64,000 nt of DNA from Burkholderia sp. 4M9327F10 (GCF_005503145.1 NZ_SCNV01000002.1:186001-250000); one strand, 5' to 3'; counted from the first letter of the stretch, positions 51,657-61,044 are shown. The notes: generated by a model from the sequence alone, not told the origin. Numbers and translations: made by a program.

Positions 51657-52589
51657 ATGCCATCCTTGAAGACGCTGCTGCGATCGCTGGCCAGATCGCC
51701 CTCACCGCTTATGCCACTGGGTTTACTCGTGATTGCTGTGCATGCGAACGCGGGCTGGACGCTCGTGCAGGCAGATGCACCCGTCACCGTGATTGACGAC
51801 GCCAGCGAATACCGGGCTAGCAATGGGCAGCGTCTCGGCCTCAACGATATGGTTGAGACGCCGGCTGCCGGCGATGCCCAGATCCAGGACGATGCCGGCA
51901 ACAGCCTCCTGTTCGGTCATGACACGCGCGTGATGCTCATGCGCGATGGTCAAATAGCCTTGCTGCAAGGCTGGCTTAAGGTGCTTCATGCGTGCAGTGC
52001 ACCGAACTGCGCAGCAGCCGTCATTGAAACCGCCGGCACGAGAGTCGAACTGGGTGAAGCAACGTCCGTCGTTATCGCGGCGGCGGCGCCCAACTATCGG
52101 GAGGTGGACGCGGTGTTCTGCGAGAGCGGCACGGTACGCGTGACCGCGATTGGCAGTCCGCGCGGCAAGCCGGTCCCGGTCAGGTTGGACACCCCACAGT
52201 TCGCCGCACGCACAGCCGCCAACCCGACACTCTCCGCGGTTCCGCGTCCCGATCCTATCTTCATCGCGGCCATGCCTGTTAGCTTTCGCGATGCGGTGCA
52301 CCCCTTGCCGGTGCCGCCTGGCTCGCACGACGCGCCAGCACGCAACACGCAACCCGTCAGCTACGACGACGTTTCGGACTGGCTCAATAGCGGACTCGCG
52401 GCCCGCACGCAAGCGGCGACGAGTTTCGCCACACGCTTCCGGACGCGGCTCTCCGACCCCGCCTTTCGCCGCGAGATCAAACAGCATTTGCGCACCCTGC
52501 CGGACTGGCGGCCGTTGATTTATCCGGCGCCGCGCAGCACCGCCTCCGCAGGACCCTACCCTTACCACCTCACCAGCAACCACCCATGA
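51657..52589 (+). CDS. secreted FecR-domain protein beside T6SS kinase
   Basis: A 310-residue protein with an N-terminal hydrophobic signal (about 15-33, ending HANAGW) and a FecR-type domain (about 40-160: LGLNDMVETPAAGDAQIQDDAGNSLLFGHDTRV, then a Cys pair HACSAPNCAA). FecR domains occur in anti-sigma and periplasmic sensor proteins. ATG 51657 with AGGTGA before it is preferred over ATG 51630 and GTG 51603. It overlaps the sensor gene by 4 bases and thus belongs to one operon with the kinase, probably as the periplasmic input of T6SS threonine phosphorylation. Confidence 0.75.
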   Translation: MPSLKTLLRSLARSPSPLMPLGLLVIAVHANAGWTLVQADAPVTVIDDASEYRASNGQRLGLNDMVETPAAGDAQIQDDAGNSLLFGHDTRVMLMRDGQIALLQGWLKVLHACSAPNCAAAVIETAGTRVELGEATSVVIAAAAPNYREVDAVFCESGTVRVTAIGSPRGKPVPVRLDTPQFAARTAANPTLSAVPRPDPIFIAAMPVSFRDAVHPLPVPPGSHDAPARNTQPVSYDDVSDWLNSGLAARTQAATSFATRFRTRLSDPAFRREIKQHLRTLPDWRPLIYPAPRSTASAGPYPYHLTSNHP

Positions 52590-53476
52590 AGCTGTCGCTC
52601 GCGATCAAATTCAATCTGGTGTTCGTCGCCATCTTTGCAATCGGCCTCACCGCGACCGGCTTCGTGGCCGATCGGGTTTTGCAGCAACAGGCGCTGGAAG
52701 AAACGCGCCACGACGCCGATGTGCTGACAAGCGCTGCTGCAGCGATGCAGAACTACACTGCCCAGCACATCACGCCGCTTCTGGCGACACAGATCAAGTA
52801 TTCGTTCGTCCCCGAGTCGGTTCCCGCCTACTCGGCTATCGAGATGCTGGGCACGCTAAAGAGCGCATTTCCGAATTTCTCATACAAGTCGACCATGCTC
52901 AATCCGACCAATCCACGCGACCGGCCCACCGATTGGGAAGCCCAGGTCATCGCGCGCCTGCACGATCGTCCTGAACTCAAGGAAATGACCGGACAACGTC
53001 CAGGGCCTGGCGGCGAGAGTCTGCTGTTCCTTGCACGGCCCAGCCGCATCACCGACGCGGCGTGCATGCAATGTCACAGCACGCCGTCCGCAGCACCGCC
53101 CACAATGCTTGACAAATACGGGCCTGCAAACGGCTTCGGCTGGACAATGAACGAAGTGATAGGCGCCGAGTTCGTCTCGGTCCCCATGTCGGAATCCATT
53201 TCCCGTGGGCATGCGGTATGGCGCAGCTTCATGGCCGCCCTGAGCGCCGTGTTCGCGGTGGTTCTCATCGCGCTGAACGTCATGGTGCATTTTCTGGTAA
53301 CGCGACGCTTGCAGGCCTTGTCAAAGGCCGCTGACGCGGTGAGTCTCGGCAAGCTCAACGAAGTCGAATTGCCCAGCGGCGGCAGCGACGAGATTACGTC
53401 GCTTGCGGTATCGTTCGAGCGCATGCGCACAAGCCTCGTTGCGGCATTTGAAATCCTCGAAGAGCCAAATCATTGA
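52586..53476 (+). CDS. DUF3365/HAMP membrane sensor with c-type haem motif
   Basis: A 296-residue inner-membrane sensor. Two membrane segments (about 8-28 and 216-238) bracket a periplasmic domain of the DUF3365 (Tll0287-like) type carrying CMQCH (160-164), a covalent haem-binding signature. A HAMP domain follows (about 240-290) and then the protein ends, with no kinase or cyclase of its own. The Ser/Thr kinase gene starts 9 bases later, so the HAMP signal may pass to that kinase. It overlaps the FecR gene by ATGA. A redox or gas-sensing role is inferred. Confidence 0.8.
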   Translation: MKLSLAIKFNLVFVAIFAIGLTATGFVADRVLQQQALEETRHDADVLTSAAAAMQNYTAQHITPLLATQIKYSFVPESVPAYSAIEMLGTLKSAFPNFSYKSTMLNPTNPRDRPTDWEAQVIARLHDRPELKEMTGQRPGPGGESLLFLARPSRITDAACMQCHSTPSAAPPTMLDKYGPANGFGWTMNEVIGAEFVSVPMSESISRGHAVWRSFMAALSAVFAVVLIALNVMVHFLVTRRLQALSKAADAVSLGKLNEVELPSGGSDEITSLAVSFERMRTSLVAAFEILEEPNH

Positions 53477-53485
53477 ACGAGGCGA

Positions 53486-54946
53486 ATGGCGCGAATGACA
53501 AACACGACCGCAAGCGGAGGTTCCCTACCGGCGCGTATTGGCCGCTATCAGATTGAAGGTGTGCTCGGCCGCGGGGCCATGGGCACGGTCTATCTGGCGA
53601 GCGACCCTCACATCCAGCGCAAGGTGGCGTTGAAGACGATTCGCACCGGGCTTCTGCTTAACGATGAGCACGGTGCGGCGGGTACATCGACATCCGATCT
53701 GCCCGCGCGTTTCGTCAACGAGGCGCGCGCAGCCGGACGGCTCGTGCATCCGAACATCGTCAGTGTGTTCGACTACGGCGACGCGGACGGCATAGCCTAC
53801 ATTGCGCTCGAGTACGTGCCCGGCGAAAATCTGGCGCAACGCCTCGCACAGCATGCCGATGCCGGCACCGTGATGCCGCTGATGCCTGCATTGGTATGGT
53901 TCTCGCAACTGCTCGATGCGCTCGCTTACGCTCATGAAAGCGGCGTGATTCACCGCGACATCAAACCGGCCAATCTCCTGATAGCGCCACGCGGCGAATG
54001 CAAGGTGACGGATTTCGGCATTGCGCAGCTCGACAGCGGACGGCTCACGCAAGCGGGAATGATGATCGGGACACCGAGCTACATGTCGCCCGAGCAATAT
54101 TCCGGTACGTCGATCGACGCACGCAGCGACCTCTTTTCAGCGGGTGTGGTGTTCTACGAAATGCTGACAGGCGTCGCTCCGTTTGCCGGCACCGCCGCTG
54201 CCATGATGCACCGGGTCATGAACGAAATGCCGCTTGCGCCATCGATCCACACCGCGGGTGTCCCCGCAGAGCTCGACGCGATGGTGCTCAAGGCGCTCGC
54301 CAAGCGGCCCGAAGACCGCTATCCGTCGGCACAAAGCTGGCGCCTCGCGCTGCTTGCGCTACTCGGCAATCTGACGCCCCATACCGATCCGGAACGAACG
54401 GTTCTGCTTGCTCCGCGCGTGCATCGGGCTCTCGATCCACCGCAACCCGTCACGGTGGCACGCACCGGACAAGTCGACTGGCCACCGGAACTGTTGGCGC
54501 AACTGGCTCAGAACCTTGCAACGCACATTGGGCCTGTGGCTACACTGCTCGTGCGGCGCGCCGCGGCGCACGCAGTCAGCTCGCACATGCTCGCGACTCA
54601 ACTCGCGCACCACTTACCAGACGATGCTGCACGCGAGGCATTGCGCGCGCTGCTCGAACGTCATGCGAGTACCGCGGGACTGAGATCGACGCCCTCAGGT
54701 AGAGAGGGAACGAGCGATTCGCTTAGCCGGGCGGCGTCTGCTGCGAGCCCTCCTGTGGACGCCGCACGCATTGAAGCCGCAGCAAGCCGCCTCGCCAGTT
54801 ATATTGGTCCGATTGCGCGCATCGTCGCGGAACGTGCTGCGCGTGGCGCCGATCAGGCGACGTTCTATGCGCGGCTCGCCGAAGCGTTACCGGCTTCGGT
54901 AGACAAGAAATCATTTCTGCGCGCCCTCAAGGATCCGGTCGCGTAA
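53486..54946 (+). CDS. ppkA: Ser/Thr protein kinase, T6SS PpkA-type without membrane segment
   Basis: A 486-residue Hanks-type kinase with a complete catalytic set: glycine loop GRGAMG (28-33), K50, E79, HRDIKPAN (156-163) and DFG (176-178). The kinase domain ends near 285. The C-terminal part holds two related units of about 55 residues (LATHIGPVATLLVRRAA... and LASYIGPIARIVAERAA...), joined by a variable linker. Known T6SS PpkA kinases have a membrane segment and periplasmic sensor; none is visible here, and the preceding gene supplies one. Likely targets are TssL and the FHA protein, reversed by PppA at 27421. Confidence 0.87.
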   Translation: MARMTNTTASGGSLPARIGRYQIEGVLGRGAMGTVYLASDPHIQRKVALKTIRTGLLLNDEHGAAGTSTSDLPARFVNEARAAGRLVHPNIVSVFDYGDADGIAYIALEYVPGENLAQRLAQHADAGTVMPLMPALVWFSQLLDALAYAHESGVIHRDIKPANLLIAPRGECKVTDFGIAQLDSGRLTQAGMMIGTPSYMSPEQYSGTSIDARSDLFSAGVVFYEMLTGVAPFAGTAAAMMHRVMNEMPLAPSIHTAGVPAELDAMVLKALAKRPEDRYPSAQSWRLALLALLGNLTPHTDPERTVLLAPRVHRALDPPQPVTVARTGQVDWPPELLAQLAQNLATHIGPVATLLVRRAAAHAVSSHMLATQLAHHLPDDAAREALRALLERHASTAGLRSTPSGREGTSDSLSRAASAASPPVDAARIEAAASRLASYIGPIARIVAERAARGADQATFYARLAEALPASVDKKSFLRALKDPVA

Positions 54947-54960
54947 ACGCATGCACGTCC

Positions 54961-54977
54961 TCACGAAATTCGCACAA
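54961..54977 (+). promoter_or_regulatory. element shared by the catalase and sigma-factor upstream regions (copy 1)
   Basis: TCACGAAATTCGCACAA, preceded by ATGCA at 54951-54955. The same element, one base shorter in the middle, occurs before the ECF sigma gene (56159-56174). A TATAAT follows at 54982-54987. It is probably the promoter recognition site of the sigma factor or a site of a shared regulator. Confidence 0.45.
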
Positions 54978-55046
54978 TGAGTATAATTTTCGGCAGGTCA
55001 TTCCACACCTTTCATGGTGCTAGAGAATTGCAAGCGATCTGGAAAG

Positions 55047-56117
55047 ATGGACGAAAATTCGCATCCACGTACTGTGCCCCACGGAGCGAACCTGCTGCTT
55101 CGATATGTTGTGATCGCCGTCATCACAGGCGCATTGGCTAGCCTGTTTGCTTACGTGGGCGGCTGGTTTCCGCAAACGGTCTATGGCCATCAGCCTCGCG
55201 CGCAACAGATTGTCGACGCATTCGAAACGATGACCGGAGCGCATCCAGGATTTCGTCGCAACCATGCCAAAGGTATTTGCGTGACCGGCCGTTTTGAGAG
55301 TAATGGGAATGCGTCGGCACTTTCAGTAGCAAGCGTGTTTGAGCCCGGCAGCTACCCAATTATTGGGCGATTCTCGGCACCAGGCACTAATCCTGCCCGG
55401 CCGGACACCGAGTCGAAGGTCCGTAGCTTCGCATTGCAATTTACGTTACCGCGCCAGGAACAATGGCGTACAGGGATGAATTCAGCGCCAATTTTCGCCG
55501 TGCGAACCCCCAGGGCAGTTTTCGAACAACTGTCCGCACAAGCGCCCGACGCATCGGGGCACAAGGATCCCGAGCGAATGGCAGCATTCCTGCGCGCACA
55601 TCCGGAGGCGCAGGCATTCAACGCGTGGGTCGATTCGCATCCGCCATCGTCGGCATTCTTTAACGCCGCCTATTTCAGCATCAACACGTTCCGCTTCGTG
55701 GATGACCACGGCGGCAGCCGTTACGTTCGCTGGAGAGTTGTGCCCGAGACGCCCTACCGGCCCGTCAGCACCGGCGCGCAAGCCGACCCGGACTTCCTTG
55801 AGCACGACCTGGTCGAGCGGCTGAAACACAGCCCCTTGCGCTGGCATCTGATGATCTCGGTGGCGAACGAAAATGATCCTGTCGATGACGCGACACGACA
55901 ATGGCCGGCCGAACGCGATCGCGACAGCATCGATGCGGGCACGCTTGTCATTGATCGCGCGCAGTCGCAGATCGACGGCCCGTGCCGCGATATCAACTTC
56001 GATCCGCTGGTACTGCCGCACGGCATGGAAGCGTCGAACGACCCCCTGCTGGCCGCGCGCTCGTCGGCATATGCAGTCTCGTTCTACCGTCGCGCAAGCG
56101 AAGAAGCGCGCAATTAA
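55047..56117 (+). CDS. catalase-family peroxidase with N-terminal membrane anchor
   Basis: A 356-residue catalase-related peroxidase (SrpA/YodA-catalase type, shorter than monofunctional catalases). Haem residues are seen: distal H73 in FRRNHAKGICV, N145 in NSAPIFAVRTP, and proximal Y342 in the RSSAY motif (R338-x3-Y342). An N-terminal hydrophobic segment (about 19-40) suggests periplasmic location with a membrane anchor. Such enzymes use organic or hydrogen peroxide. ATG 55047, preceded by GGAAAG, is preferred over ATG 55014. It lies upstream of an ECF sigma/anti-sigma pair and shares an upstream element with it. Confidence 0.85.
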   Translation: MDENSHPRTVPHGANLLLRYVVIAVITGALASLFAYVGGWFPQTVYGHQPRAQQIVDAFETMTGAHPGFRRNHAKGICVTGRFESNGNASALSVASVFEPGSYPIIGRFSAPGTNPARPDTESKVRSFALQFTLPRQEQWRTGMNSAPIFAVRTPRAVFEQLSAQAPDASGHKDPERMAAFLRAHPEAQAFNAWVDSHPPSSAFFNAAYFSINTFRFVDDHGGSRYVRWRVVPETPYRPVSTGAQADPDFLEHDLVERLKHSPLRWHLMISVANENDPVDDATRQWPAERDRDSIDAGTLVIDRAQSQIDGPCRDINFDPLVLPHGMEASNDPLLAARSSAYAVSFYRRASEEARN

Positions 56118-56158
56118 GCGAAGCGAAACTGATGCCGGGATGTCACACCATGCAAGCT

Positions 56159-56174
56159 TCACGAAATCGCACAA
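56159..56174 (+). promoter_or_regulatory. element shared by the catalase and sigma-factor upstream regions (copy 2)
   Basis: TCACGAAATCGCACAA with CATGCA just upstream, 139 bases before the sigma-factor ATG. It matches copy 1 at 54961-54977 over 16 bases with one inserted T. The order and spacing of the ATGCA block are also kept. Confidence 0.45.
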
Positions 56175-56313
56175 AGGAACGTGAGCGTCGTCGGCAGAAA
56201 GTTTAAATCGACGATAAACTGCCTGTCTTTCCAGTCTAACCGGCATGCACGGTCTCAAACGCACCGGTACATGACAGGACCCGCTACGCGGACTCATCAA
56301 GGAACGAACGTCG

Positions 56314-56862
56314 ATGACCGGAGCAGACCTAGCCAGCGAGCTTCCACAAATGCTGCCTCGACTATGGGCGTTCGCGCTGCGCATCTCGGGCGACCGGCAC
56401 GACGCGGAGGATCTGGTGCAGCGCGCCTGCGTCCGTGCGCTCGAGCGGGCACATCAGTTGCAACCCGGCACCTCGCCACTAAGCTGGATGTTTTCTATCG
56501 TTCATTCAGCCTGGATCAACGAGGTGCGTGCGCGCAACGTTCGCAGCCGTTCGGGAATGGACTGGGACGATGCTTTCCTCGAAACGGTACCGGACCCCAA
56601 TACGCGCACGCCTGAGCAGAACGTCATGGATGGCCAGATCGTGAGTGCGGTTCAGCGGTTGCCCGAGGCGCAGCGCGCCGTTATGCTGCTGGTAGGCGTA
56701 GAAGGACTCAGTTACAGTGAAGCAGCCGAAGTCCTGAACGTGCCTATCGGTACGGTCATGAGCCGGCTTTCACGGGCGCGTCAGGCAATTGGCGCGCTGT
56801 TCAGCGGTCAAAACGAAAAGCCTTTAAAAACTGCGACAAACACGAAGGACCCGGGGTTATGA
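56314..56862 (+). CDS. ECF-type RNA polymerase sigma factor
   Basis: A 182-residue sigma-70 family ECF factor. Region 2 is seen in DAEDLVQRACVRALERAHQL...PLSWMFSIVHSAWINEVRAR, and region 4 in LPEAQRAVMLLVGVEGLSYSEAAEVLNVPIGTVMSRLSRARQ. It overlaps the anti-sigma gene by 4 bases. The gene pair follows a catalase-family peroxidase gene with a matching upstream element, so the regulon probably answers peroxide or singlet-oxygen-type stress and includes its own operon. Confidence 0.9.
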   Translation: MTGADLASELPQMLPRLWAFALRISGDRHDAEDLVQRACVRALERAHQLQPGTSPLSWMFSIVHSAWINEVRARNVRSRSGMDWDDAFLETVPDPNTRTPEQNVMDGQIVSAVQRLPEAQRAVMLLVGVEGLSYSEAAEVLNVPIGTVMSRLSRARQAIGALFSGQNEKPLKTATNTKDPGL

Positions 56863-57818
56863 CAATGGACGACATTCTGCTCCTGGCATATGTCGACGAC
56901 GAACTGGCGCCTGAAGAACGGCTGGAGGTCGAGAAGGCGATCGGTGCGTCGGCCGATATCGCCGAACAGGTCGCGCTGCTCGAAGCGTCGAAACTGCCTT
57001 ATCGTCAGGCGTACGCCCGGCAAAAGCTGCCGCCTGTTCCCGACAGCCTGAAACAGAAAATCGCCGCACTGACTCAGGCTTATTCAGCGCCGCCGGAGGA
57101 CCTTGGCAGGCTCGGCGCAAACTCCGCAGGAATGGGCGCGGGCGTCAACGATCCGGTGGTCGGCGCAGAGGCGCAATTCGCTGCGCGCCGCTCCACGCCG
57201 GTCCGTTCCCGCATGCGGGTGGCACTGCCCTGGCTCGCGGTTGCTTTCGTCGGCGGCGCCTTTTGCCTCGGCACCGTATTGCGTCTCGCGCCGGGCATCC
57301 TGTCGGGTCCATCTGGCGGCTCCGCCCAGCAGACTGCGGACAGTAGTGCATCGCCCTGGGTGCGTGCTGCCGCCGGTTATCAGCAACTGTATTCGCGCGA
57401 TACGGTCGCTCTGGATTCGCAGTCGCCGGACGTATCGGCTCGCACGGTGTCGGATATCCGCCAGAAAGACGGCCTTGAACTGCGCGTGCCCGACTTGCGC
57501 TCTGTGGGGCTGACTTTCACGCGCGTGCAGCGCTTGCGTTTCAACGACAAGCCTCTGGTCCAGATTGTTTATTTGCCGCAGGAGGGACCGCCCGTCGCGT
57601 TGTGTGTGATGAAGGACGCGAAACCCGACGCAGCGGTTTCCCAGCAACGCGTCGATAAGATGGATGTGGTGACCTGGCGGCAAGGCGAACTCAGTTATGC
57701 ATTGATTGCCAAGCCAGGCGTCGCCAATCTGAATGACATTGGCAAGGAGATTGCCGGAAGCAGTGTAGGCGCGATGTTCAGTCAGCTAACTTCCACGCTA
57801 AACAAGGCGCTCGGCTGA
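56859..57818 (+). CDS. membrane anti-sigma factor
   Basis: A 319-residue protein. The N-terminal cytoplasmic part (LLLAYVDDELAPEERLEVEKAI) is the short anti-sigma domain pattern but lacks the His-x3-Cys-x2-Cys zinc motif. One membrane segment lies at about 121-142, and the rest (about 150-319) is periplasmic. It overlaps the sigma gene by ATGA, as cognate pairs do. Lack of the zinc site suggests the signal is read in the periplasm rather than by thiol oxidation in the cytoplasm. Confidence 0.83.
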   Translation: MTMDDILLLAYVDDELAPEERLEVEKAIGASADIAEQVALLEASKLPYRQAYARQKLPPVPDSLKQKIAALTQAYSAPPEDLGRLGANSAGMGAGVNDPVVGAEAQFAARRSTPVRSRMRVALPWLAVAFVGGAFCLGTVLRLAPGILSGPSGGSAQQTADSSASPWVRAAAGYQQLYSRDTVALDSQSPDVSARTVSDIRQKDGLELRVPDLRSVGLTFTRVQRLRFNDKPLVQIVYLPQEGPPVALCVMKDAKPDAAVSQQRVDKMDVVTWRQGELSYALIAKPGVANLNDIGKEIAGSSVGAMFSQLTSTLNKALG

Positions 57819-58170
57819 GGCGTCTGACTCAACACCATCCCGGCATCGTCGCTGGCGCAGCGCGCCATGATCTCGCGTGATCGCCCCAGATCAATACGTT
57901 CGCGAGACGAAACGTCTTTTCGCATCCGCGACTTGCGCGCTAGCAACAACGCCATTCCATCCGCTTTTTCCTAAGCGCTCTCTGAAAGCCTGGCGCCGAA
58001 ACCCGCAACCCGTTGACGATTTCGTCCCGAGAGACGGAATAGATCGACACGCCTGATCGTTTAGAGGTAAGCCCACGAAATGAACCAACGCGCACGATTG
58101 GTTCAGCCGGGCCGTTGATCGCCAGTTGCAAATTTTGAAGGCGTCGAAAAATCTCAACAGGAGGTGTAGT
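57819..58170. other. 352-base intergenic region
   Basis: No gene seen. It contains a hairpin-like GAGACGAAACGTCTTTT near 57904-57920 that might end the anti-sigma transcript, and the AGGAGG ribosome site of the next gene at 58159-58164. Confidence 0.5.
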
Positions 58171-59271
58171 GTGAACGCAAGCAGATCAGTTGCAATAATT
58201 TCTTTTTTAGGAATCCTGATTGGTAGCCTAGCCGCGTGTGGAGGCAGCAGCAGTAGTGATCCAGGCTCATCCACAACGCCGGGCCCATTCTCATCAACAG
58301 CGCTAGTATCCAACGGCAGCGTTACAGCCGCTCATACCGATCCAAATCTGCAAAATGGATGGGGAGTTGCATTCAATCCCACCGGCACGTTCTGGGTCTC
58401 CGACAACACGGTACAAAAATCGTCGCTGTATGACGGCAACGGTGTGGTGCAGTCGCTCGTCGTGACGATACCTGCCGGCTCACAAGGTCCGGCGAGTCCC
58501 ACCGGGATCATCTTCAACACGACCAGTGACTTCGTCATCAGCTCCGGCGGGAACAGCAGCAAGGCGGTGTTTGCATGGGCAACCGAGGCCGGCACGATAG
58601 CAGCCTGGTCGCCGAAAGTCCTGCCGACTCAAGCCGTGACTGCCTTCGACGATCAGGCAGGCGGTGCAATCTATAAGGGCTTGACGGCAGCCTCGGCAAA
58701 CGGTCAGAACTTCTGGTACGCAACCGACTTCCACAATGCCAAGGTTGATGTCTTTAACGCCACGTTCCAGAAGGTTCAGCTCGATGGACAGTTCGTCGAC
58801 CCTAGCCTTCCCTCCGGTTTTGCACCATTCGGCATTCAGGCGATTGGCAACAACATCTTCGTGACTTTTGCGAAGCAGAATGCAGCCGCCTCTGCTCAGG
58901 TTGTCGGCGCAGGCTTTGGCGTTCTGGACGAGTTCGATACCAGCGGTCACTTCATCAAACAGATCGTGGCTGCAGGCGGATCACTCAATGCGCCATGGGG
59001 GATGGCGCAAGCACCCGCCAACTTCGGCTCGCTAAGCAACGATATCCTCGTAGGCAACTTTGGTGACGGGACAATCGAAGCGTTCGATCCGAACAGCGGT
59101 CAGGACCTTGGCAAGCTGATTCTCACAAGCGGTGCCCCGTTCACACAAATGGGACTCTGGGGTATCAGCTTCGGCAATGGCGTGGACAATCAACCGACCA
59201 ATACGCTGTTCTACGCCGCAGGGCCTAGCAAGACGACCGGTGTGTTCGGACGGATCGATCTGGCCAGCTAG
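58171..59271 (+). CDS. lipoprotein of the TIGR03118 family
   Basis: A 366-residue protein starting with GTG after a perfect AGGAGG. The leader ends in the lipobox SLAAC, so it should be lipid-anchored. The rest carries repeated beta-propeller-like segments (NGWGVAFNPTGTFWVSDN, LNAPWGMAQAP, ILVGNFGDGTIEAFDPNSG) typical of TIGR03118 proteins of unknown function, often found in soil proteobacteria. A Ser/Asp/Pro-rich linker follows the lipid site. The catalytic role, if any, is unknown. Confidence 0.82.
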   Translation: MNASRSVAIISFLGILIGSLAACGGSSSSDPGSSTTPGPFSSTALVSNGSVTAAHTDPNLQNGWGVAFNPTGTFWVSDNTVQKSSLYDGNGVVQSLVVTIPAGSQGPASPTGIIFNTTSDFVISSGGNSSKAVFAWATEAGTIAAWSPKVLPTQAVTAFDDQAGGAIYKGLTAASANGQNFWYATDFHNAKVDVFNATFQKVQLDGQFVDPSLPSGFAPFGIQAIGNNIFVTFAKQNAAASAQVVGAGFGVLDEFDTSGHFIKQIVAAGGSLNAPWGMAQAPANFGSLSNDILVGNFGDGTIEAFDPNSGQDLGKLILTSGAPFTQMGLWGISFGNGVDNQPTNTLFYAAGPSKTTGVFGRIDLAS

Positions 59272-59278
59272 ACGACGC

Positions 59279-59518
59279 TCAGAAACGCTGCTGTATGCCC
59301 AGCATCACGCCGACCTGGTTCATGCCGGTTTCCACCGAACCTCCTACCGCCACCGGTTCGGCGGCCAACCGGCCATTGAGCATGTATCCGACTGACGTGT
59401 AGAGCGTGGTCCGTCTCGAGAGGAAATAGTTGGCGCGCGCAACCAGCAGGTTCGAGTTGTACTGGTTGCGCAACTCGTAGTGCGCCACCTGGCTGGAATA
59501 AACGTGTGGAAGCGACCG
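59279..59518 (-). pseudogene. C-terminal remnant of a Gram-negative porin
   Basis: The frame gives about 78 residues: LPHVYSSQVAHYELRNQY, then SNLLVARANYFLSRRTTLYTSVGYML and an end in GIQQRF. This is the last beta-strands and C-terminal Phe of a Burkholderia-type trimeric porin (usually about 370 residues). A stop codon (TAA, complement of 59519-59521) interrupts the frame just upstream, and the sequence before it is the start region of the next gene. The rest of the porin has been lost. Confidence 0.75.
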
Positions 59519-59560
59519 TTATCGCTTTGCGGGACTGGTGTGATCAATGGAGAGGCCTAA

Positions 59561-60916
59561 ATGGTGGAAGATTCAGTAGCCAAACTGAAAGTTAAGCTGT
59601 CATCGGGCGGCTGTTATGTGCATCAGGAAGGTAGCGACGCCTACCATCAAGCGACGAAAGTCCGCAATGGCGCCCTGGATATCGCGCCGCTCATCGTCGT
59701 TAGCTGCTCGACTGAGGAACAGGTCGCCTGCGCGGTGCGCGCGGCTCAAGAGTTTGAATTCCCGTTATGCGTTCATAACGGCGGTCAAGACTGGAACGGT
59801 CGTTCGCTCCGGCACGCGAACGTAGTGATCGACATCTCAGGCATGCAGGGCTTGTCAGTCGACGCCGAACGCCGGGAAGTGACGGTCGAATGCGGCGTGA
59901 CGTCGGGCACGTTGAACGCGGTGGCACGCCGGCATGGACTGGCTGCCGCTATTGGCAACGATGGCGCTCTTAGCGTTACCGGCCTGGTTCTTGGCGGTGG
60001 CTATGGCCCCATGATGACGCGCATAGGACTGGTATGCGATAGCCTGATTTCAGCGCGTGTCGTTCTTGCCGATGGCCGCATTGTGTCGTGCGACGCCACC
60101 GAAAACAGCGACCTGTTCTGGGCGATAAGAGGTGGCGGCGGAAACACCGGCGTTGTGGTGTCAATGCGCCTGCGCCTTCATCAAGTCGGCCCGGTCATTG
60201 CCGGCAGCATCGTATTTCCATGGGAGCAAGCCTCGCAAGTGTTGCGCGGATTCTCCGACCTGATGGTTTCCGCGCCCGACGAGTTGTTCGGCGCCTTGGT
60301 GCTAACCATAGGGCCCAAAGGAGGCCCGGTCGTAGTCGTTTCGCCGGCCTGGTTCGGAGAAGCCGACCTCGGGCATGCGCTTATTGCCGCGATCGAGAAT
60401 ATCGGAACGCCTCTGCTCAGCAAGATAGATCCAATGATGCCGACCGATCTGCTAGCGCTAACGGATGGAAAGCTGACTCACGGACTGGGGTACGAGGTGG
60501 CGACCCGCTGGTTCCATGAGCTAAGCTCAGCGTCGATCGATGCGCTCATCTCTGCATTTGAGCATCGGACGTCCCCTCTCTCGTCAATTATCCTGCATCA
60601 TTGCCATGGCGTTGCGACCCGGGTTGAACCAAACGCAACAGCGTTCGGCATGCGCGAACCGCACTTCACGGCGTTGATCAACGCGGCGTGGGAGCCAACC
60701 CAGCCTGAATCCGACATTCACCGGGATTGGGCTCGCAAACTGTCTTCGAATCTATCGTCGTCGGCATTGCCAGGCGGCTATGCCAACTTGCTGCCCGATG
60801 CAGCCGATCGCCAGATCGCCCATGCCTTTGGGCCGAACGCGCAACAGCTCGCGCAGGCGAAAGAAAAATTCGATCCCACGGCAGTCTTTCGCGCCATACC
60901 TATCCCGCTGCCTTGA
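59561..60916 (+). CDS. FAD-binding oxidoreductase (berberine-bridge type) lacking covalent flavin sites
   Basis: A 451-residue PCMH-type FAD protein. The N-terminal FAD domain has PLCVHNGGQDWNGRS and GLVLGGGYG, and the C-terminal berberine-bridge motif reads GGYANLLPD...KEKFDPTAVFR. In bicovalent members a His in GGH and a Cys in the following loop bind FAD; here they are Gln (Q76) and no Cys, so the flavin is probably non-covalent. A GGAGAGG site precedes the ATG. Substrate unknown; relatives oxidise sugars or aromatic alcohols. A MocR regulator and an isonitrile-hydratase-like gene are next. Confidence 0.82.
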   Translation: MVEDSVAKLKVKLSSGGCYVHQEGSDAYHQATKVRNGALDIAPLIVVSCSTEEQVACAVRAAQEFEFPLCVHNGGQDWNGRSLRHANVVIDISGMQGLSVDAERREVTVECGVTSGTLNAVARRHGLAAAIGNDGALSVTGLVLGGGYGPMMTRIGLVCDSLISARVVLADGRIVSCDATENSDLFWAIRGGGGNTGVVVSMRLRLHQVGPVIAGSIVFPWEQASQVLRGFSDLMVSAPDELFGALVLTIGPKGGPVVVVSPAWFGEADLGHALIAAIENIGTPLLSKIDPMMPTDLLALTDGKLTHGLGYEVATRWFHELSSASIDALISAFEHRTSPLSSIILHHCHGVATRVEPNATAFGMREPHFTALINAAWEPTQPESDIHRDWARKLSSNLSSSALPGGYANLLPDAADRQIAHAFGPNAQQLAQAKEKFDPTAVFRAIPIPLP

Positions 60917-61044
60917 TATTTCTGGGTCATCCATCTTTCTCGTGGCTGCGCCATGGATACCCATAGCGCAGCCGCACCTCACTTCTCACGCAGCTAGGAC
61001 AAAACCACTACAGACAACAATACAGACGCTGCGTGGGCTAAACT

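Noticed and set aside
58074..58081. Third CACGAAAT copy, before the TIGR03118 gene
   Set aside because: The following CGCACAA block and the upstream ATGCA are not conserved in spacing, so it is probably chance.
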